This document shows, in pieces, positions 36,248 to 46,421 of a stretch of DNA of 64,000 bases. The first letter of the stretch is position 1. Each line of letters starts with the position of its first letter. A program made the position numbers and the translations under genes. Source of the stretch: a bacterium HR19 (GTDB taxonomy: Bacteria > Calescibacteriota > Calescibacteriia > Calescibacteriales > Calescibacteriaceae). The notes under the pieces were generated by a model. The model made no database searches and had not been told where the DNA came from. It saw only the letters and a list, made by a program, of their open reading frames with translations. The stretch lies in the NCBI GenBank assembly GCA_002898315.1, contig BEHV01000007.1:58933-122932 (forward strand). Reading direction: 5' to 3'.

Positions 36248-37003
36248 TTATATTCCGATTTTGAGTATTATTTCATCTGCAAGGTTTTCAAAATCTCTTT
36301 TAGCTACTGAATCTTGTTCAAGGTCAAATACCGAGGCTGAGTAGCTCTGAGCTCTATCTATTTGTGGGTCTTTTCGTATAACGGTTTTTGAGACAAGTTT
36401 TCCGAGTTTAGATTTTAATTTTTCAAGTAATTCTTTTGACTGTGGTGTTTCTTCATACATATTAGGCACGAAAGCGATTATTGCAGGGGAATATTTGAAC
36501 ACTTTCTTTGTCTGCGAGATTATTTTCAGGGTTGAAGCTGCTCCCACTAATCCTAAATAGGAGAGTAAGACGGGTATTATTACTCCTTCTGATGCGAGAA
36601 GTATGTTTATTGTGATAAGTTCGAGAGATGGTGGGGAATCAATGATTATAATATCAAAATCGTTTTTTATTTTTTGTATTGTGTTTCTCAGTTTTATGTG
36701 TCTTTGTGGATCCTTTGCTACCGTTATTGTGAAGTCAGCAAGAGACCAATCAGAAGGGATAATAGAAAGGTTTTCTATTCTTGTTTTTGAAATGAAATCG
36801 TAGGGGTTTTTATCTTTTGTGAGCAATTCAAGAACTCTTCCGGATTTTTTCTCCGAGCCGAGAACTTTATGAACATGCCCTTGTGGGTCCATATCTATAA
36901 TAAGCACTTTATATTCTTTTTTCGCTAGGTACAAGCTTAAATTTGTTGCTATTGTTGTTTTACCTACTCCTCCTTTTTCAGAAAATATCGCAATAACTTT
37001 CAT
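36248..37003 (-). CDS. ParA/Soj-family ATPase
   Basis: 251 aa. The deviant Walker A FSEKGGVGKTTIATNLSLYLA is near residue 7, DMDPQGHV follows, and Walker B is DIIIIDSPPSLELITINIL. Chromosomal Soj/ParA proteins move DNA or cell components by ATP-driven dimerisation. No parB, parS-like palindrome or replication gene is adjacent, so it may be an orphan ParA or one that positions other cargo. Confidence 0.9.
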   Translation of the reverse strand: MKVIAIFSEKGGVGKTTIATNLSLYLAKKEYKVLIIDMDPQGHVHKVLGSEKKSGRVLELLTKDKNPYDFISKTRIENLSIIPSDWSLADFTITVAKDPQRHIKLRNTIQKIKNDFDIIIIDSPPSLELITINILLASEGVIIPVLLSYLGLVGAASTLKIISQTKKVFKYSPAIIAFVPNMYEETPQSKELLEKLKSKLGKLVSKTVIRKDPQIDRAQSYSASVFDLEQDSVAKRDFENLADEIILKIGI

Positions 37004-37177
37004 GGTGATTTATTTCAATTTTCCCTGCTTTTATTTTTATCTTTTTAAATCTCTTTTATCTTAAATTAGTTTATCGCAATAGTAAATAGAATTTTTGATT
37101 AAGATTTATTTGCTGGAGTTTTTTACTTTTTTGGAAAAAATTTTTCAGAGATTTTTTGTAATTAAAATTTGTTTTCA

Positions 37178-37188
37178 AGGAGGAGGTA
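37178..37188 (+). promoter_or_regulatory. Strong Shine-Dalgarno sequence before the E1-like gene
   Basis: AAGGAGGAGGT lies about 5 bases before the GTG start at 37193 and decides that start. It contrasts with most neighbouring genes, which have none. Confidence 0.8.
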
Positions 37189-37192
37189 GGGT

Positions 37193-38029
37193 GTGAAAAC
37201 TAACGGGAAAAGGAAGATAGAGCTTACAGATGAGATGATAATAAGGTATTCAAGGCAGATAATTTTGGACGAGGTTGGGGGTGAAGGACAGAAAAAACTC
37301 CTTTCTGCAAGTGTTTTCATTGCAGGAACAGGAGGGCTTGGTGTTCCTGCTGCAATGTATCTTGTGGCAGCCGGAGTCGGAAGGATAGCTATTGCTGATT
37401 TTGATAAAGTAGACCTTTCAAATCTCCAAAGGCAGGTCTTATATTATACAGAAGATGTTGGAAAACCAAAGGTAGAGGTTGCTGCTGAAAAACTCAGGAA
37501 AATAAATCCTGATGTAGAAGTTGTGCCGATAAATGAAAAAATAAGCGCCTCAAATGTTATGGACCTTATCAAAGATTATGATATTGTACTTGATGGGTCA
37601 GATAATTTTTCCGCAAGATATGTTATATCTGATTCCTGTGTCATTTTGAAAAAGCCGTATGTTTATGGAAGCGTCCTGAGATTTGAAGGGCAAGTTTCAA
37701 CATTTATCTCAACCGAAGGTCCTTGCTACCGCTGTCTGTATCCGTCTCCACCTCCTCCGGGTATGATGCCTTCATGTCAGGAGGCAGGGGTTTTAGGGGT
37801 CGTCCCGGGAATAATAGGACTTATTCAGGCAAATGAGGTTTTAAAACTTATACTCGGGAAGGGAAATCCACTTGTTGGCAAACTCCTTGTATTTGATGCA
37901 TTGAATACCGAATTTTCTATGTACTCAGTGAGAAAAAGAAGAGATTGCCCTGTGTGCGGAGAAAATCCAACAATAACTACGCCAGAAGATATTGAGGAGT
38001 GGTGTAGTGTTAATAACCTTGCTATGTGA
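37193..38029 (+). CDS. MoeB/ThiF-type E1-like sulfur-carrier adenylyltransferase
   Basis: 278 aa. It has YSRQIILDEVGGEGQKKLL, the ATP loop GTGGLGVPAAMYL, the Arg finger region NLQRQVLY, the DGSDNFSARY segment and two zinc CxxC pairs (CYRC and CPVC). There is no rhodanese domain. It activates the C-terminal Gly of a ubiquitin-like carrier as an adenylate, so the CysO/MoaD-like protein at 27224 is the obvious candidate partner in the window. It starts at GTG with a strong Shine-Dalgarno site. Confidence 0.93.
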   Translation: MKTNGKRKIELTDEMIIRYSRQIILDEVGGEGQKKLLSASVFIAGTGGLGVPAAMYLVAAGVGRIAIADFDKVDLSNLQRQVLYYTEDVGKPKVEVAAEKLRKINPDVEVVPINEKISASNVMDLIKDYDIVLDGSDNFSARYVISDSCVILKKPYVYGSVLRFEGQVSTFISTEGPCYRCLYPSPPPPGMMPSCQEAGVLGVVPGIIGLIQANEVLKLILGKGNPLVGKLLVFDALNTEFSMYSVRKRRDCPVCGENPTITTPEDIEEWCSVNNLAM

Positions 38030-38118
38030 AAATTTTCTGTTAAAAATTTTTCTTCTTTTTCTACCGAATAAATCTTTAATTTCTTTGATGTGTAAAATTA
38101 CAAGGAGGATTGGGTCTG

Positions 38119-41100
38119 ATGTATGAAGTTGAAGATACGAGGTACTTTGAAAGAATAAAGAGAGAATCAAAGGAAAAGAAGAAATTACTGCTCAATCTTT
38201 TCAGGTCTTCATGTGGAGTTGGTTTTGTAGCAGATATAAAAGGAGTGAAATCAAAAGAGGTTGTTGAAATAGGAATAAGGTCTGTAAAAAACCTTGTCCA
38301 CAGAGGTGCTATTTCTTCTGATGGAAAAACGGGCGATGGAGCGGGAATACTTACTCAAATTCCTCTCAAAATAGTCAAGAAGGAACTTGAAAAAAGGGGT
38401 TTTAAAGATATTGACCCTGAAAAAGTTGCAGTCGGTGTCTTCTTCCTCCCGAGAGATGAAGAGAAAAAAAATTTTGTCATTGAGCTTTCGGAAAGCTTTG
38501 CGAAGGAACTCGGTTTCAAACCACTATTTTGGCGTGATGTCCCCTGCGATGATTCTGCTCTCGGTCAAATAGCTCTTGAATCTAAACCAGATATAAAGCA
38601 CCTTTTTTTGGAGTATGATGGAAAAGATTGGAAAAAAGAAGAAAGAAAACTTTACCTTCTTAGAAAGTTCATAGAGAAAAAATCTACGGAGAGAAAAATA
38701 GATGTATATATTCCTTCTATATCTACCAAAAAAATTGTTTATAAGGGGCTTTTCGTCGCTACTCAAATAGATAATTTCTATCTTGACCTCAAAGATAAAG
38801 ATTATGAATCAGCAATATGTATTTTCCATCAAAGGTACAGCACAAATACTCATCCTCACTGGTTTATAGCTCATCCTTTCAGATTCCTCGCTCATAATGG
38901 TGAGATAAACACTTTGCTTGGCAATATAAACTGGACTTCCGCAAGAGAAAAATCTATCAGACCGAATTCTGTTTGGTCAAAAGATGAACTTGAGATAATA
39001 AGACCAATAATATGGCAAAGCGGAAGCGATTCATCTATGATGGATAATGTTTTGGAGTTCCTCTACTTTTCTGGTAAAGAGCTTCCAGAAGCTATGAGCA
39101 TTATGGTTCCTGAACCATATGAGGTTGTTCTTGATATGCCAGAAGATGTAAGGTCGTTTTTTGAGTTTTATGATTTATTCTTTGAGCCGTGGGATGGTCC
39201 AGCTGCTATTGCCTTTTCAGATGGAGTTGGAGTAGGTGCTTGCCTTGATAGAAACGGTCTCAGACCTGCAAGATTTATAATAACAAAAGACGATAAAATC
39301 ATTCTCTCATCAGAGCTCGGAGCTTCTGAGATAGAACCGAAAAAAATAAAGCATATAGATAGGCTCGGTCCAGGAAAGATGATATTTTTAGATACTCGTG
39401 AAGGCAAGCTTTATTTTAATGATGAGATAAAAAGAGAGATTGCAAAAAAGAACCCTTACTCCATTTGGGTGCAGAAAGTTAAAAAGCTATCTGTGAAAAT
39501 AGAAAAAGATAACTTCGCATCCTTAGATGAAACCGAACTTTTGAGAAAACAAAAGGTCTTCGGCTATACAGAAGAGGATATTGAAAGGTTCATAAAAGAG
39601 ATGGCTATTTACGGTAAGGAAGCTACATATTCCATGGGAGACGATATACCTCTCGCATTTATGTCAGCTTTCCCAAGAAACCTTTTTTCTTATTTCAAGC
39701 AGAGATTTGCTCAGGTCACAAATCCGCCAATAGACCCTTATAGAGAAAGCATAGTTATGTCTATATCTGTAACAATAGGAGAAAAGGAAGATGTGATTTC
39801 TCCGAGTGGAAATTACGAAGAACTTATACGTCTTGATACTCCAATAATAACCGACGAGATACTTGAAAAACTTAAGTCATATCTACCGTATAAAGTGTTT
39901 GATACAACTTTTTATGCGAATGATAAAACATCTTTGAGGGAAAGATTGTTTGAAATAGTTAAAGATGTAGTTGATTCGGTCAGAGATGAAGGAATTAAAC
40001 TCATCATACTTTCAGATAGGGAAGCTGGCAAAGATGGTATGGCGGTTATTCCTTCTTTGCTTGTTGTAGGAGCGGTTCATCAAGAACTTATCAGAAATGG
40101 ACTTAGGTTGAAGACCTCAATAATTGCTGATACGGGTGAGCCAAGAGAAGAGCATCACTTCGCATGCCTTTTAGGATATGGAGCTGATGCTATTTTGCCA
40201 TGGCTCGCCTTCGCTACCGCATATTCCCTAAAAGAAGAACACAGAGGGAAAGAGCTAGATTCCTCTGATAGACTCAAATTCGTGAAAAATTATAAATCCG
40301 CTGTTGAAAAAGGAATAAAGAAGATAATATCTAAGATGGGAATTTCGGTCTTGTCAAGCTACAGAGGTTCGCAGATATTTGAGGTGTTCGGGATAAAAGA
40401 TGAAGTCGTTGATTTTTGCTTTACGGGAACTCCTAACTGGTTTGGTCAATTCGGAGTCGGATACGAGGAAATCGCTCAGGACTACATAGAGTTTTTTAAG
40501 TGGTCCCAAGATAATTCGCCTCGGCTCCCAAATCTCGGTTTTTTCAAATTCATAAGAGACAAGGAGTATCATGAGAAAAACCCTTATATTTTCAGACCGC
40601 TTCACAAATTTACAGAGACAGGAAAAAAGGAGTTTTACATTGAATTCACAAAAGCCGTCCAGACTAGGTACCCAACAAAAATAAGAGACCTTATTGATAT
40701 AAAACCCCTCGGTCAGCCGGTTCCTATTGATGAGGTTGAACCAGTAGAGAAAATAATAAAGAGGTTCTATGTTTCTTCAATGTCTTTCGGAGCTCTTTCA
40801 CCAGAAGCGCACGAGACGCTTGCGATAGGTGTCAATAGAATTGGAGCTAATATGGGAAGTGGAGAAGGAGGAGAAGACCCAAGAAGGTTTGAGAGATATG
40901 AAAATGGAGATTGGGCTAACACTACTATGAAACAGATCGCATCTGGTAGGTTCGGAGTGACAACTGAGTACGCTGTAAATTGTAGAGAGCTTGAAATTAA
41001 AATAGCTCAGGGAGCAAAACCAGGAGAAGGAGGTCAGCTCCCCGGCATAAAAGTTACAGAAACTATTGCTCGTATAAGAAGAACCCTTCCCGGAATCACC

Positions 41101-42786
41101 CTTATCTCTCCCCCGCCTCATCACGATATATACTCAATAGAAGACCTCTCTCAACTTATATACGACCTCAAAAAGGTCAATCCACAAGCAAGGGTTTCTG
41201 TGAAGCTTGTTGCTGAAACAGGAGTGGGTGTTATAGCATCTGGTGTCGCAAAGGCTTATGCCGATACAGTTCATATAGCCGGTCATGATGGGGGAACAGG
41301 TGCATCTCCGGCAAGTTCAATAAGAAATACAGGAATACCGTGGGAGCTGGGACTTATTGAAACCCAAGCCATACTTATCTGGAACAACCTCAGAGACAAA
41401 GTCAGAATAAGAGTAGATGGTGGAATCTTGAACGGATGGGATATAGTCAAAGCTGCTGTTCTTGGGGCAGATGAGTACGGTTTCGGAAGCTCTGCTATGA
41501 TAGCCATCGGCTGCATTATGGCTCGTCAGTGTCATCTCAATACGTGTCCTGTTGGTATCGCCTCTCAGAACGAAGAACTCAGGAAAAAATTCCCAGGTTT
41601 TCCTGAAAGAATAGAAAGATATTTTATAGCGGTTGCAGAAGAGGTAAGGGAGATTCTTGCATCTCTCGGTGCCCGCTCCCTATCTGAAATAATAGGAAGA
41701 ATAGACCTTATAGTTTCTCGTAATCTGAAGCTTCCAAAGCTGTCTTCTCAAATTGATACCGCCTCGTACTTAAAGAGAGTTTTCTTAAATATAGCACATG
41801 GCGGGGAAAATCCTTTTATCGTTGATATACCAGATACCGATGGAGCCGAAGAGCATAAGAAGATAGACGATGAGCTGAAAAGTTTCTTGCTTTCAAGACC
41901 TATATCTAATATAAGTGAGAGAAATGATAGACCAGAAAGTGAATATGAAGACCTTAACAAAAAAATAGTTGAAGATGCTTGGGAAAAACTTGAAAGAGGA
42001 GAGAAGGTAAAACTTTCATACAAAATCAGAAATATCCACAGAAGTGTAGGAGCCACTCTTGCTGGAATGATAGCCAAAAAGTGGGGAGATGGGCTATGCA
42101 TAAAGAAGGGACTTGAACCAAGGACTGTTGAGATAGAGTTTGAAGGGTTTGCCGGGCAGAGCTTTGGCGCCTTCCTCACAAGAGGAATGAAATTTATTCT
42201 CAAAGGTGTCGCAAATGATTACCTTGGAAAAGCACTTTCCGGCGGAGAAATAGTCGTAATACCTCCATTGAAAAATGCCCTCGCAATAGGTAATGTATGT
42301 ATATACGGAGGAACAGGAGGATACCTTTTTGTTGCTGGTAAGGCAGGAGAAAGATTTGCGGTGAGAAATTCAGGTGTCTTTGCAGTTGTAGAAGGTGCAG
42401 GAGACCACTGTATGGAATATATGACAAACGGTATATGTGTCGTTCTCGGTGAGGTGGGAAAAAATCTCGGAGCCGGAATGTCGGGAGGCATAGGATATGT
42501 ACTTGACTTTCCTTTACTCAAAGATTACATAAACTCAGAGTGGGTTTTTCTCAAAAAAATAGAAGATGAGGTTGAGTATAAGGTTTTTGAAATTCTTTTG
42601 CTCATACATCAGTTAGAAACCGGCTCAGACCTACCCAAAGAGGTTATCAAAGATATAGATAAAGTTTATATGGTTGTCCCGAAAGAATTTCAAAAGCATA
42701 CATCACTTTTTCTGAAAAACTCTCTTGAAAGGTTGAATCAAGATTTCCAGGAGTATCTTGTATCAAATAAAAACCTTCAAAGGTAA
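38119..42786 (+). CDS. gltB: Glutamate synthase large subunit
   Basis: About 1555 aa. The catalytic Cys (about residue 32) in SSCGVGFVAD follows a propeptide of about 30 residues, and LVHRGAISSDGKTGDGAG continues the amidotransferase domain. The FMN-binding domain (AGHDGGTGASP) and the [3Fe-4S] cysteines C-x5-C-x4-C (about 1132-1143) lead to the C-terminal GXGXG helix region. It makes glutamate from glutamine and 2-oxoglutarate. The ATG at 38119 has AAGGAGG 10 bases upstream. The small subunit gltD is absent here, so it may be ferredoxin-dependent or rely on a distant gltD. Confidence 0.96.
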   Translation: MYEVEDTRYFERIKRESKEKKKLLLNLFRSSCGVGFVADIKGVKSKEVVEIGIRSVKNLVHRGAISSDGKTGDGAGILTQIPLKIVKKELEKRGFKDIDPEKVAVGVFFLPRDEEKKNFVIELSESFAKELGFKPLFWRDVPCDDSALGQIALESKPDIKHLFLEYDGKDWKKEERKLYLLRKFIEKKSTERKIDVYIPSISTKKIVYKGLFVATQIDNFYLDLKDKDYESAICIFHQRYSTNTHPHWFIAHPFRFLAHNGEINTLLGNINWTSAREKSIRPNSVWSKDELEIIRPIIWQSGSDSSMMDNVLEFLYFSGKELPEAMSIMVPEPYEVVLDMPEDVRSFFEFYDLFFEPWDGPAAIAFSDGVGVGACLDRNGLRPARFIITKDDKIILSSELGASEIEPKKIKHIDRLGPGKMIFLDTREGKLYFNDEIKREIAKKNPYSIWVQKVKKLSVKIEKDNFASLDETELLRKQKVFGYTEEDIERFIKEMAIYGKEATYSMGDDIPLAFMSAFPRNLFSYFKQRFAQVTNPPIDPYRESIVMSISVTIGEKEDVISPSGNYEELIRLDTPIITDEILEKLKSYLPYKVFDTTFYANDKTSLRERLFEIVKDVVDSVRDEGIKLIILSDREAGKDGMAVIPSLLVVGAVHQELIRNGLRLKTSIIADTGEPREEHHFACLLGYGADAILPWLAFATAYSLKEEHRGKELDSSDRLKFVKNYKSAVEKGIKKIISKMGISVLSSYRGSQIFEVFGIKDEVVDFCFTGTPNWFGQFGVGYEEIAQDYIEFFKWSQDNSPRLPNLGFFKFIRDKEYHEKNPYIFRPLHKFTETGKKEFYIEFTKAVQTRYPTKIRDLIDIKPLGQPVPIDEVEPVEKIIKRFYVSSMSFGALSPEAHETLAIGVNRIGANMGSGEGGEDPRRFERYENGDWANTTMKQIASGRFGVTTEYAVNCRELEIKIAQGAKPGEGGQLPGIKVTETIARIRRTLPGITLISPPPHHDIYSIEDLSQLIYDLKKVNPQARVSVKLVAETGVGVIASGVAKAYADTVHIAGHDGGTGASPASSIRNTGIPWELGLIETQAILIWNNLRDKVRIRVDGGILNGWDIVKAAVLGADEYGFGSSAMIAIGCIMARQCHLNTCPVGIASQNEELRKKFPGFPERIERYFIAVAEEVREILASLGARSLSEIIGRIDLIVSRNLKLPKLSSQIDTASYLKRVFLNIAHGGENPFIVDIPDTDGAEEHKKIDDELKSFLLSRPISNISERNDRPESEYEDLNKKIVEDAWEKLERGEKVKLSYKIRNIHRSVGATLAGMIAKKWGDGLCIKKGLEPRTVEIEFEGFAGQSFGAFLTRGMKFILKGVANDYLGKALSGGEIVVIPPLKNALAIGNVCIYGGTGGYLFVAGKAGERFAVRNSGVFAVVEGAGDHCMEYMTNGICVVLGEVGKNLGAGMSGGIGYVLDFPLLKDYINSEWVFLKKIEDEVEYKVFEILLLIHQLETGSDLPKEVIKDIDKVYMVVPKEFQKHTSLFLKNSLERLNQDFQEYLVSNKNLQR

Positions 42787-42796
42787 TTTTGCGAAG

Positions 42797-43384
42797 ATGA
42801 GAAGGGCTTCAAAATTGTCAGGTTCTGGTCTGAAAAACTTCGTGAAGAAAATGAGAGAATGTGGAGAAATTCTCTTTATGAAGGGACTGATAGATACGAG
42901 GTCTGGCAATGCAAGTGTTCGCATAGGAGATAAAATTCTCATAAAAAAAACCGGAAGCTCTATGCCTTTTTTATCTCAAAAAGATGTAATTGTATTACCG
43001 CTTTACAAAGAAACAGAAGAAGATATTATCGCATCATCAGACCTAAAACTCCACAGGAAGATATATATTGAGGCAGAGAGAAAAAGAAAAGATATATCTG
43101 CTGTTTTGCATTGCCACATGCCAGAGGCGGTCTCTCTTTCGTTCTTTTTTGACAAGATAATTCCAGAGGACTATGAATCAAAACTATTTATCAGAGAGAT
43201 AAATTTTTCCGATTATGAGAGTGTTCCAGAATTTGTGTCGGAGTTCAAAATATGTGTCGTTAAAGGGCACGGTGTTTTCTGCGGTGGTAAAGATTTTGAA
43301 GAAGCTCTATTTATAACTCTTATGGCTCACAACTCATTGAAAATTTTTCTGATGAACACTATTTTGAAAAAAACCGTCTTGTGA
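42797..43384 (+). CDS. Class II aldolase/adducin family protein
   Basis: About 195 aa from the ATG at 42797, 10 bases after the gltB stop; the frame extends back into gltB. GLIDTRSGNASVR, LHCHMPEAVSLS and VVKGHGVFCGGKDFEEALFITLMAHNSLKI match L-fuculose-phosphate aldolase relatives, with zinc His residues in HCH and the late H. Substrate unknown; it could be a sugar-phosphate aldolase or the related MtnB-like dehydratase. Confidence 0.85.
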   Translation: MRRASKLSGSGLKNFVKKMRECGEILFMKGLIDTRSGNASVRIGDKILIKKTGSSMPFLSQKDVIVLPLYKETEEDIIASSDLKLHRKIYIEAERKRKDISAVLHCHMPEAVSLSFFFDKIIPEDYESKLFIREINFSDYESVPEFVSEFKICVVKGHGVFCGGKDFEEALFITLMAHNSLKIFLMNTILKKTVL

Positions 43385-43442
43385 TTTCATAATTCCTACT
43401 CAAAAAATAACCAAAAAACTTGAAAACTCTTCACCGCAAGAG

Positions 43443-43448
43443 TATATT
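43443..43448 (+). promoter_or_regulatory. -10-like hexamer 7 bases before the meaB ATG
   Basis: TATATT is followed by seven bases and then the ATG at 43456. With the usual distance from -10 to the transcription start this gives a leaderless message. Confidence 0.5.
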
Positions 43449-43455
43449 TTAACTT

Positions 43456-44445
43456 ATGTTTGAGGAGATAGTTGAAGGTTTTGTCAAGGGAGAAAAAAGA
43501 GCCCTTTCAAAAGCTATAAGTTTTGTTGAAAGATTCCCAGATAAAGCACATCTCCTTATATCTGAAATATCAAAAAAAACAGGAAGAAATCTTATTTCAG
43601 AAGATATATACATCCTTGGAATAACGGGTCCACCCGGGATAGGAAAAAGCACTCTTATATCACAGCTTGTCAAGAGAATAAAAGGCGGAGTTATTCTCTG
43701 TGATCCATCATCAGTCAAAGTTGAAGGTGGGGCAATATTAGGTGATAGAATAAGAATCCATATTGAATCTCCTTCATCAGAGGAAAATGGAGGGAAAAAC
43801 GGAGTGTTTATAAGAAGTATAGGGACAAGAGGAGAAAAAGGGGGTGTATCAGTGAATACGAACGATATAGTTAATCTATATATACTTTTTGGATTTAAAA
43901 ATATAATAATTGAAACAGCTGGAACAGGGCAAACCGAAACAGAAATCTCAAAAATTGCAGATACAGTTATTCTGGTATTATCTCCCGAGAGCGGAGATGA
44001 AATTCAGTTTATGAAGAGCGGTATATTAGAAATAGCAGACATAATAGTTCTCAACAAAGCCGATAGACCAATGGCTGATAGAATTTACAACGAAATACGA
44101 ATAGCCATAGATACCGCTCATATGGTCCTGAGTGGTATAGGGAAAGATGTCAAGTGGAAACCTCCTATTATAAAAACAGTAGCAAAAGACGGAGTTGGAA
44201 TAGATGAACTTATGCTTGCCATAGAACAGCATAAAGCTTTCCTTAAAAACTCAAACTATATCATTGAAAAAAGAAAGGAAAGAGTTGAACGTGATTTCGT
44301 AAATGGTCTTACCAAAAAAATGTTTGAAGTCCTTGAAAATCTGCAAATATATAGAAAAGTTAAAGATGAGGTCCTTGAAGGTAAAAAAGACCCATACTCT
44401 GCAATAGAAGAAGTTTATCAATTTATTTCTGAAAAGATGAGTTGA
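43456..44445 (+). CDS. meaB: Methylmalonyl-CoA mutase-associated GTPase MeaB
   Basis: 329 aa G-protein chaperone that loads and protects B12 enzymes. The P-loop GITGPPGIGKST (about 55-66), DPSSVKVEGGAILGDRIRI, IIETAGTGQTETEI and VLNKADRP are all present. No mutase (mcm) or cobalamin gene lies in the window. It may be paired functionally with the biotin carboxylase at 24-26 kb in propionyl-CoA use, which is inference. The 3' end overlaps the convergent transporter by 23 bases. Confidence 0.92.
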   Translation: MFEEIVEGFVKGEKRALSKAISFVERFPDKAHLLISEISKKTGRNLISEDIYILGITGPPGIGKSTLISQLVKRIKGGVILCDPSSVKVEGGAILGDRIRIHIESPSSEENGGKNGVFIRSIGTRGEKGGVSVNTNDIVNLYILFGFKNIIIETAGTGQTETEISKIADTVILVLSPESGDEIQFMKSGILEIADIIVLNKADRPMADRIYNEIRIAIDTAHMVLSGIGKDVKWKPPIIKTVAKDGVGIDELMLAIEQHKAFLKNSNYIIEKRKERVERDFVNGLTKKMFEVLENLQIYRKVKDEVLEGKKDPYSAIEEVYQFISEKMS

Positions 44446-45289
44446 TAGACATACCTATAAGAAATACACCTATTGCGATTATTATTGAGAAAGATAATCT
44501 TGTGAAAAATCTTCTCTCTCCAAGTATTAGTCGTGCGAGTATCACCGAAAAAACGACGCTTGTCCTCTTCAAAGCAATCATGTATCCTGCCTCTATTTTT
44601 GATATAGCTAAAAAGTGTGTTATTACAGCCATAGCGGTTGTTATTCCTAAAAGAACTGTTATCTTTGAAATCTTTATTGACTCCTTTATTTTCTCTTTTC
44701 CGTATATTTTATATATCAGAATAAGCATAGTAAATGCTGAAAGATACATATATGTGCTTCCAAAAAATAGCGGGTCTATCTTCGTTGATATGTATCTCCC
44801 TATTACTGATGTGATAGAGTATATTGTTGCAGATGTTATCATCAGCAGGGCAGATTTTAAGTTTTTTTGGTTTTCAGAGCGAGTGAGTGCAAAACTCCCA
44901 ACTGATATAATAATGATTCCCGTTATTCCCAAAAGGGAGTATTTTTCTCCTATAAGAAGTGGAGAGAAAATCGGTATCAGTGCTGGGGTTATTGCCTGAA
45001 ACTGCAAAGTGTAAGACGCTTCGCCTATCTCCAGCGACTTCAGATAAAGATAAGCTGATAATACTTCAAGAAAAGAGCCGAAAAAGTAAAGAGATGTGAT
45101 CTGCAAATCTATTTTTTGAACCTCATTTTTCTTCATCATGAAAGGTATGAGGAGGGGAAGAGTAAATAACCATCTTACTATCAGTGCAGAAACTGAATCT
45201 TTTTTGTCTCTTTCCATAAAGAGTTTGCTTATTATGTCTGAAAGAGCTGTGAGGAAACCACAAAGTATTGCTACTCCAAGAAAAATCAT
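44423..45289 (-). CDS. EamA/DMT-family transporter
   Basis: 288 aa with ten hydrophobic helices in two EamA repeats (for example VAILCGFLTALSDIISKLFM and AILLAR-like elements near the C-terminus). These are inner-membrane exporters of metabolites or amino acids. No substrate hint from neighbours. Its stop lies inside the convergent meaB gene. Confidence 0.85.
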   Translation of the reverse strand: MIFLGVAILCGFLTALSDIISKLFMERDKKDSVSALIVRWLFTLPLLIPFMMKKNEVQKIDLQITSLYFFGSFLEVLSAYLYLKSLEIGEASYTLQFQAITPALIPIFSPLLIGEKYSLLGITGIIIISVGSFALTRSENQKNLKSALLMITSATIYSITSVIGRYISTKIDPLFFGSTYMYLSAFTMLILIYKIYGKEKIKESIKISKITVLLGITTAMAVITHFLAISKIEAGYMIALKRTSVVFSVILARLILGERRFFTRLSFSIIIAIGVFLIGMSINSSFQK

Positions 45290-45395
45290 TAAAAAAGTAA
45301 AATAAAAATCAATATTGTAAATCTCAAATTTTCACCAATTTCATCTTTCAGATTTGCAGGAGTCAAAAATCCTTGGCTAATAAGTAAAATTTAAT

Positions 45396-46421
45396 TTGTG
45401 GAGTGCTCTGTTTTTTCTCTCATTAATAAGGATTGAAGACATATCTTATTTTAAATTAGGAGAATTCATAAGGTTATCTATTGAGATTTCTCAGAAATCT
45501 GATTTCAGCTTTTCAGCAGAAAAAAATGCTGTGAAGGTGATTTTTAAAGAACCTTTGGTCTTTGAGAAAAATAATTATGCCCGTAAAAAGAAAGTTATGC
45601 CTTTTAAAATCCTCGTAAAAGGAGCTGAAATGACTTTTATATTTGAAGAAAATTTTTCCGTTGCAAGATACTTCGTTTTACCATTCCCTTACAAAATAAT
45701 AATTGACGTAAGCTTCAAGATGTCAGATATAGAAGATATATTAACTGAGGGAGAGAAGAGAAGAAGACCTAAGATTATTTTAGATGCGGGGCATGGTGGT
45801 AAAGACCCTGGAACGACGCACTTTAATATCAGAGAAAAAGATATTGCTCTTTCTTTTGTTAGAGAACTTGCTGATATAATTCGCAAAGACAGGAAATTTG
45901 AGCTTATTTTGACCAGAGATAAAGATGAGTTTTTGAAGCTTGAAGAGAGGAGCGGTATAGCTAATGCGGTTGAGTGCGATGTATTCATATCTTTACATGT
46001 GAATTACACAAAAAGCTCTGCGGTTAAAGGTTTTGAGATATTCTACTTTTCAAAGAAATTTTCAAAATACGCCTTGCGTGTTGCAGAAAAAGAAAATGGA
46101 GTGAAGTTGAAAGAAGGTGACATAGTTTTGTTTGATCTTTTTTCTTCTTATAAAGAAGAGAGTTCCAAAAAGCTTGCGGAATTTTTGAAAGAAAACTTAA
46201 AAGATATAGGAAGAGTAAACAGAGTTGAAGGGGCACCTTTTTATGTTCTTGCAGGAACCTTCTGTCCTTCTGTCCTCATAGAACTTGGATTTATAAACAA
46301 TCACGAAGACAGGAGAAAACTTATCAGCAAAAGCTTTCGTAAAGCCATAGCGGAGAAAATATACGAAGGAGTGAAAAATTTTATCACTTATCAGCTGTCT
46401 TATCAGAACTCTTATCTTTGA
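45396..46421 (+). CDS. N-acetylmuramoyl-L-alanine amidase (Amidase_3) with N-terminal AMIN-like region
   Basis: 341 aa. A short hydrophobic start is followed by an AMIN-like beta region (about 15-110) and the zinc amidase from 126: LDAGHGGKDPGT (His 133), REKDIALSFVREL, ISLHVNY and SVLIELGFINNHEDRRKL. It cleaves the peptide from glycan strands, acting in the periplasm. The start is TTG at 45396, five bases after TAAAAT. Its last 38 bases overlap the next gene on the other strand. Confidence 0.92.
   Translation: MWSALFFLSLIRIEDISYFKLGEFIRLSIEISQKSDFSFSAEKNAVKVIFKEPLVFEKNNYARKKKVMPFKILVKGAEMTFIFEENFSVARYFVLPFPYKIIIDVSFKMSDIEDILTEGEKRRRPKIILDAGHGGKDPGTTHFNIREKDIALSFVRELADIIRKDRKFELILTRDKDEFLKLEERSGIANAVECDVFISLHVNYTKSSAVKGFEIFYFSKKFSKYALRVAEKENGVKLKEGDIVLFDLFSSYKEESSKKLAEFLKENLKDIGRVNRVEGAPFYVLAGTFCPSVLIELGFINNHEDRRKLISKSFRKAIAEKIYEGVKNFITYQLSYQNSYL

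Noticed and set aside
36248-37003. ParA gene as evidence of a plasmid or replication origin
   Set aside because: No parB, parS, dnaA boxes or replication gene is near; chromosomal orphan ParA proteins are common.
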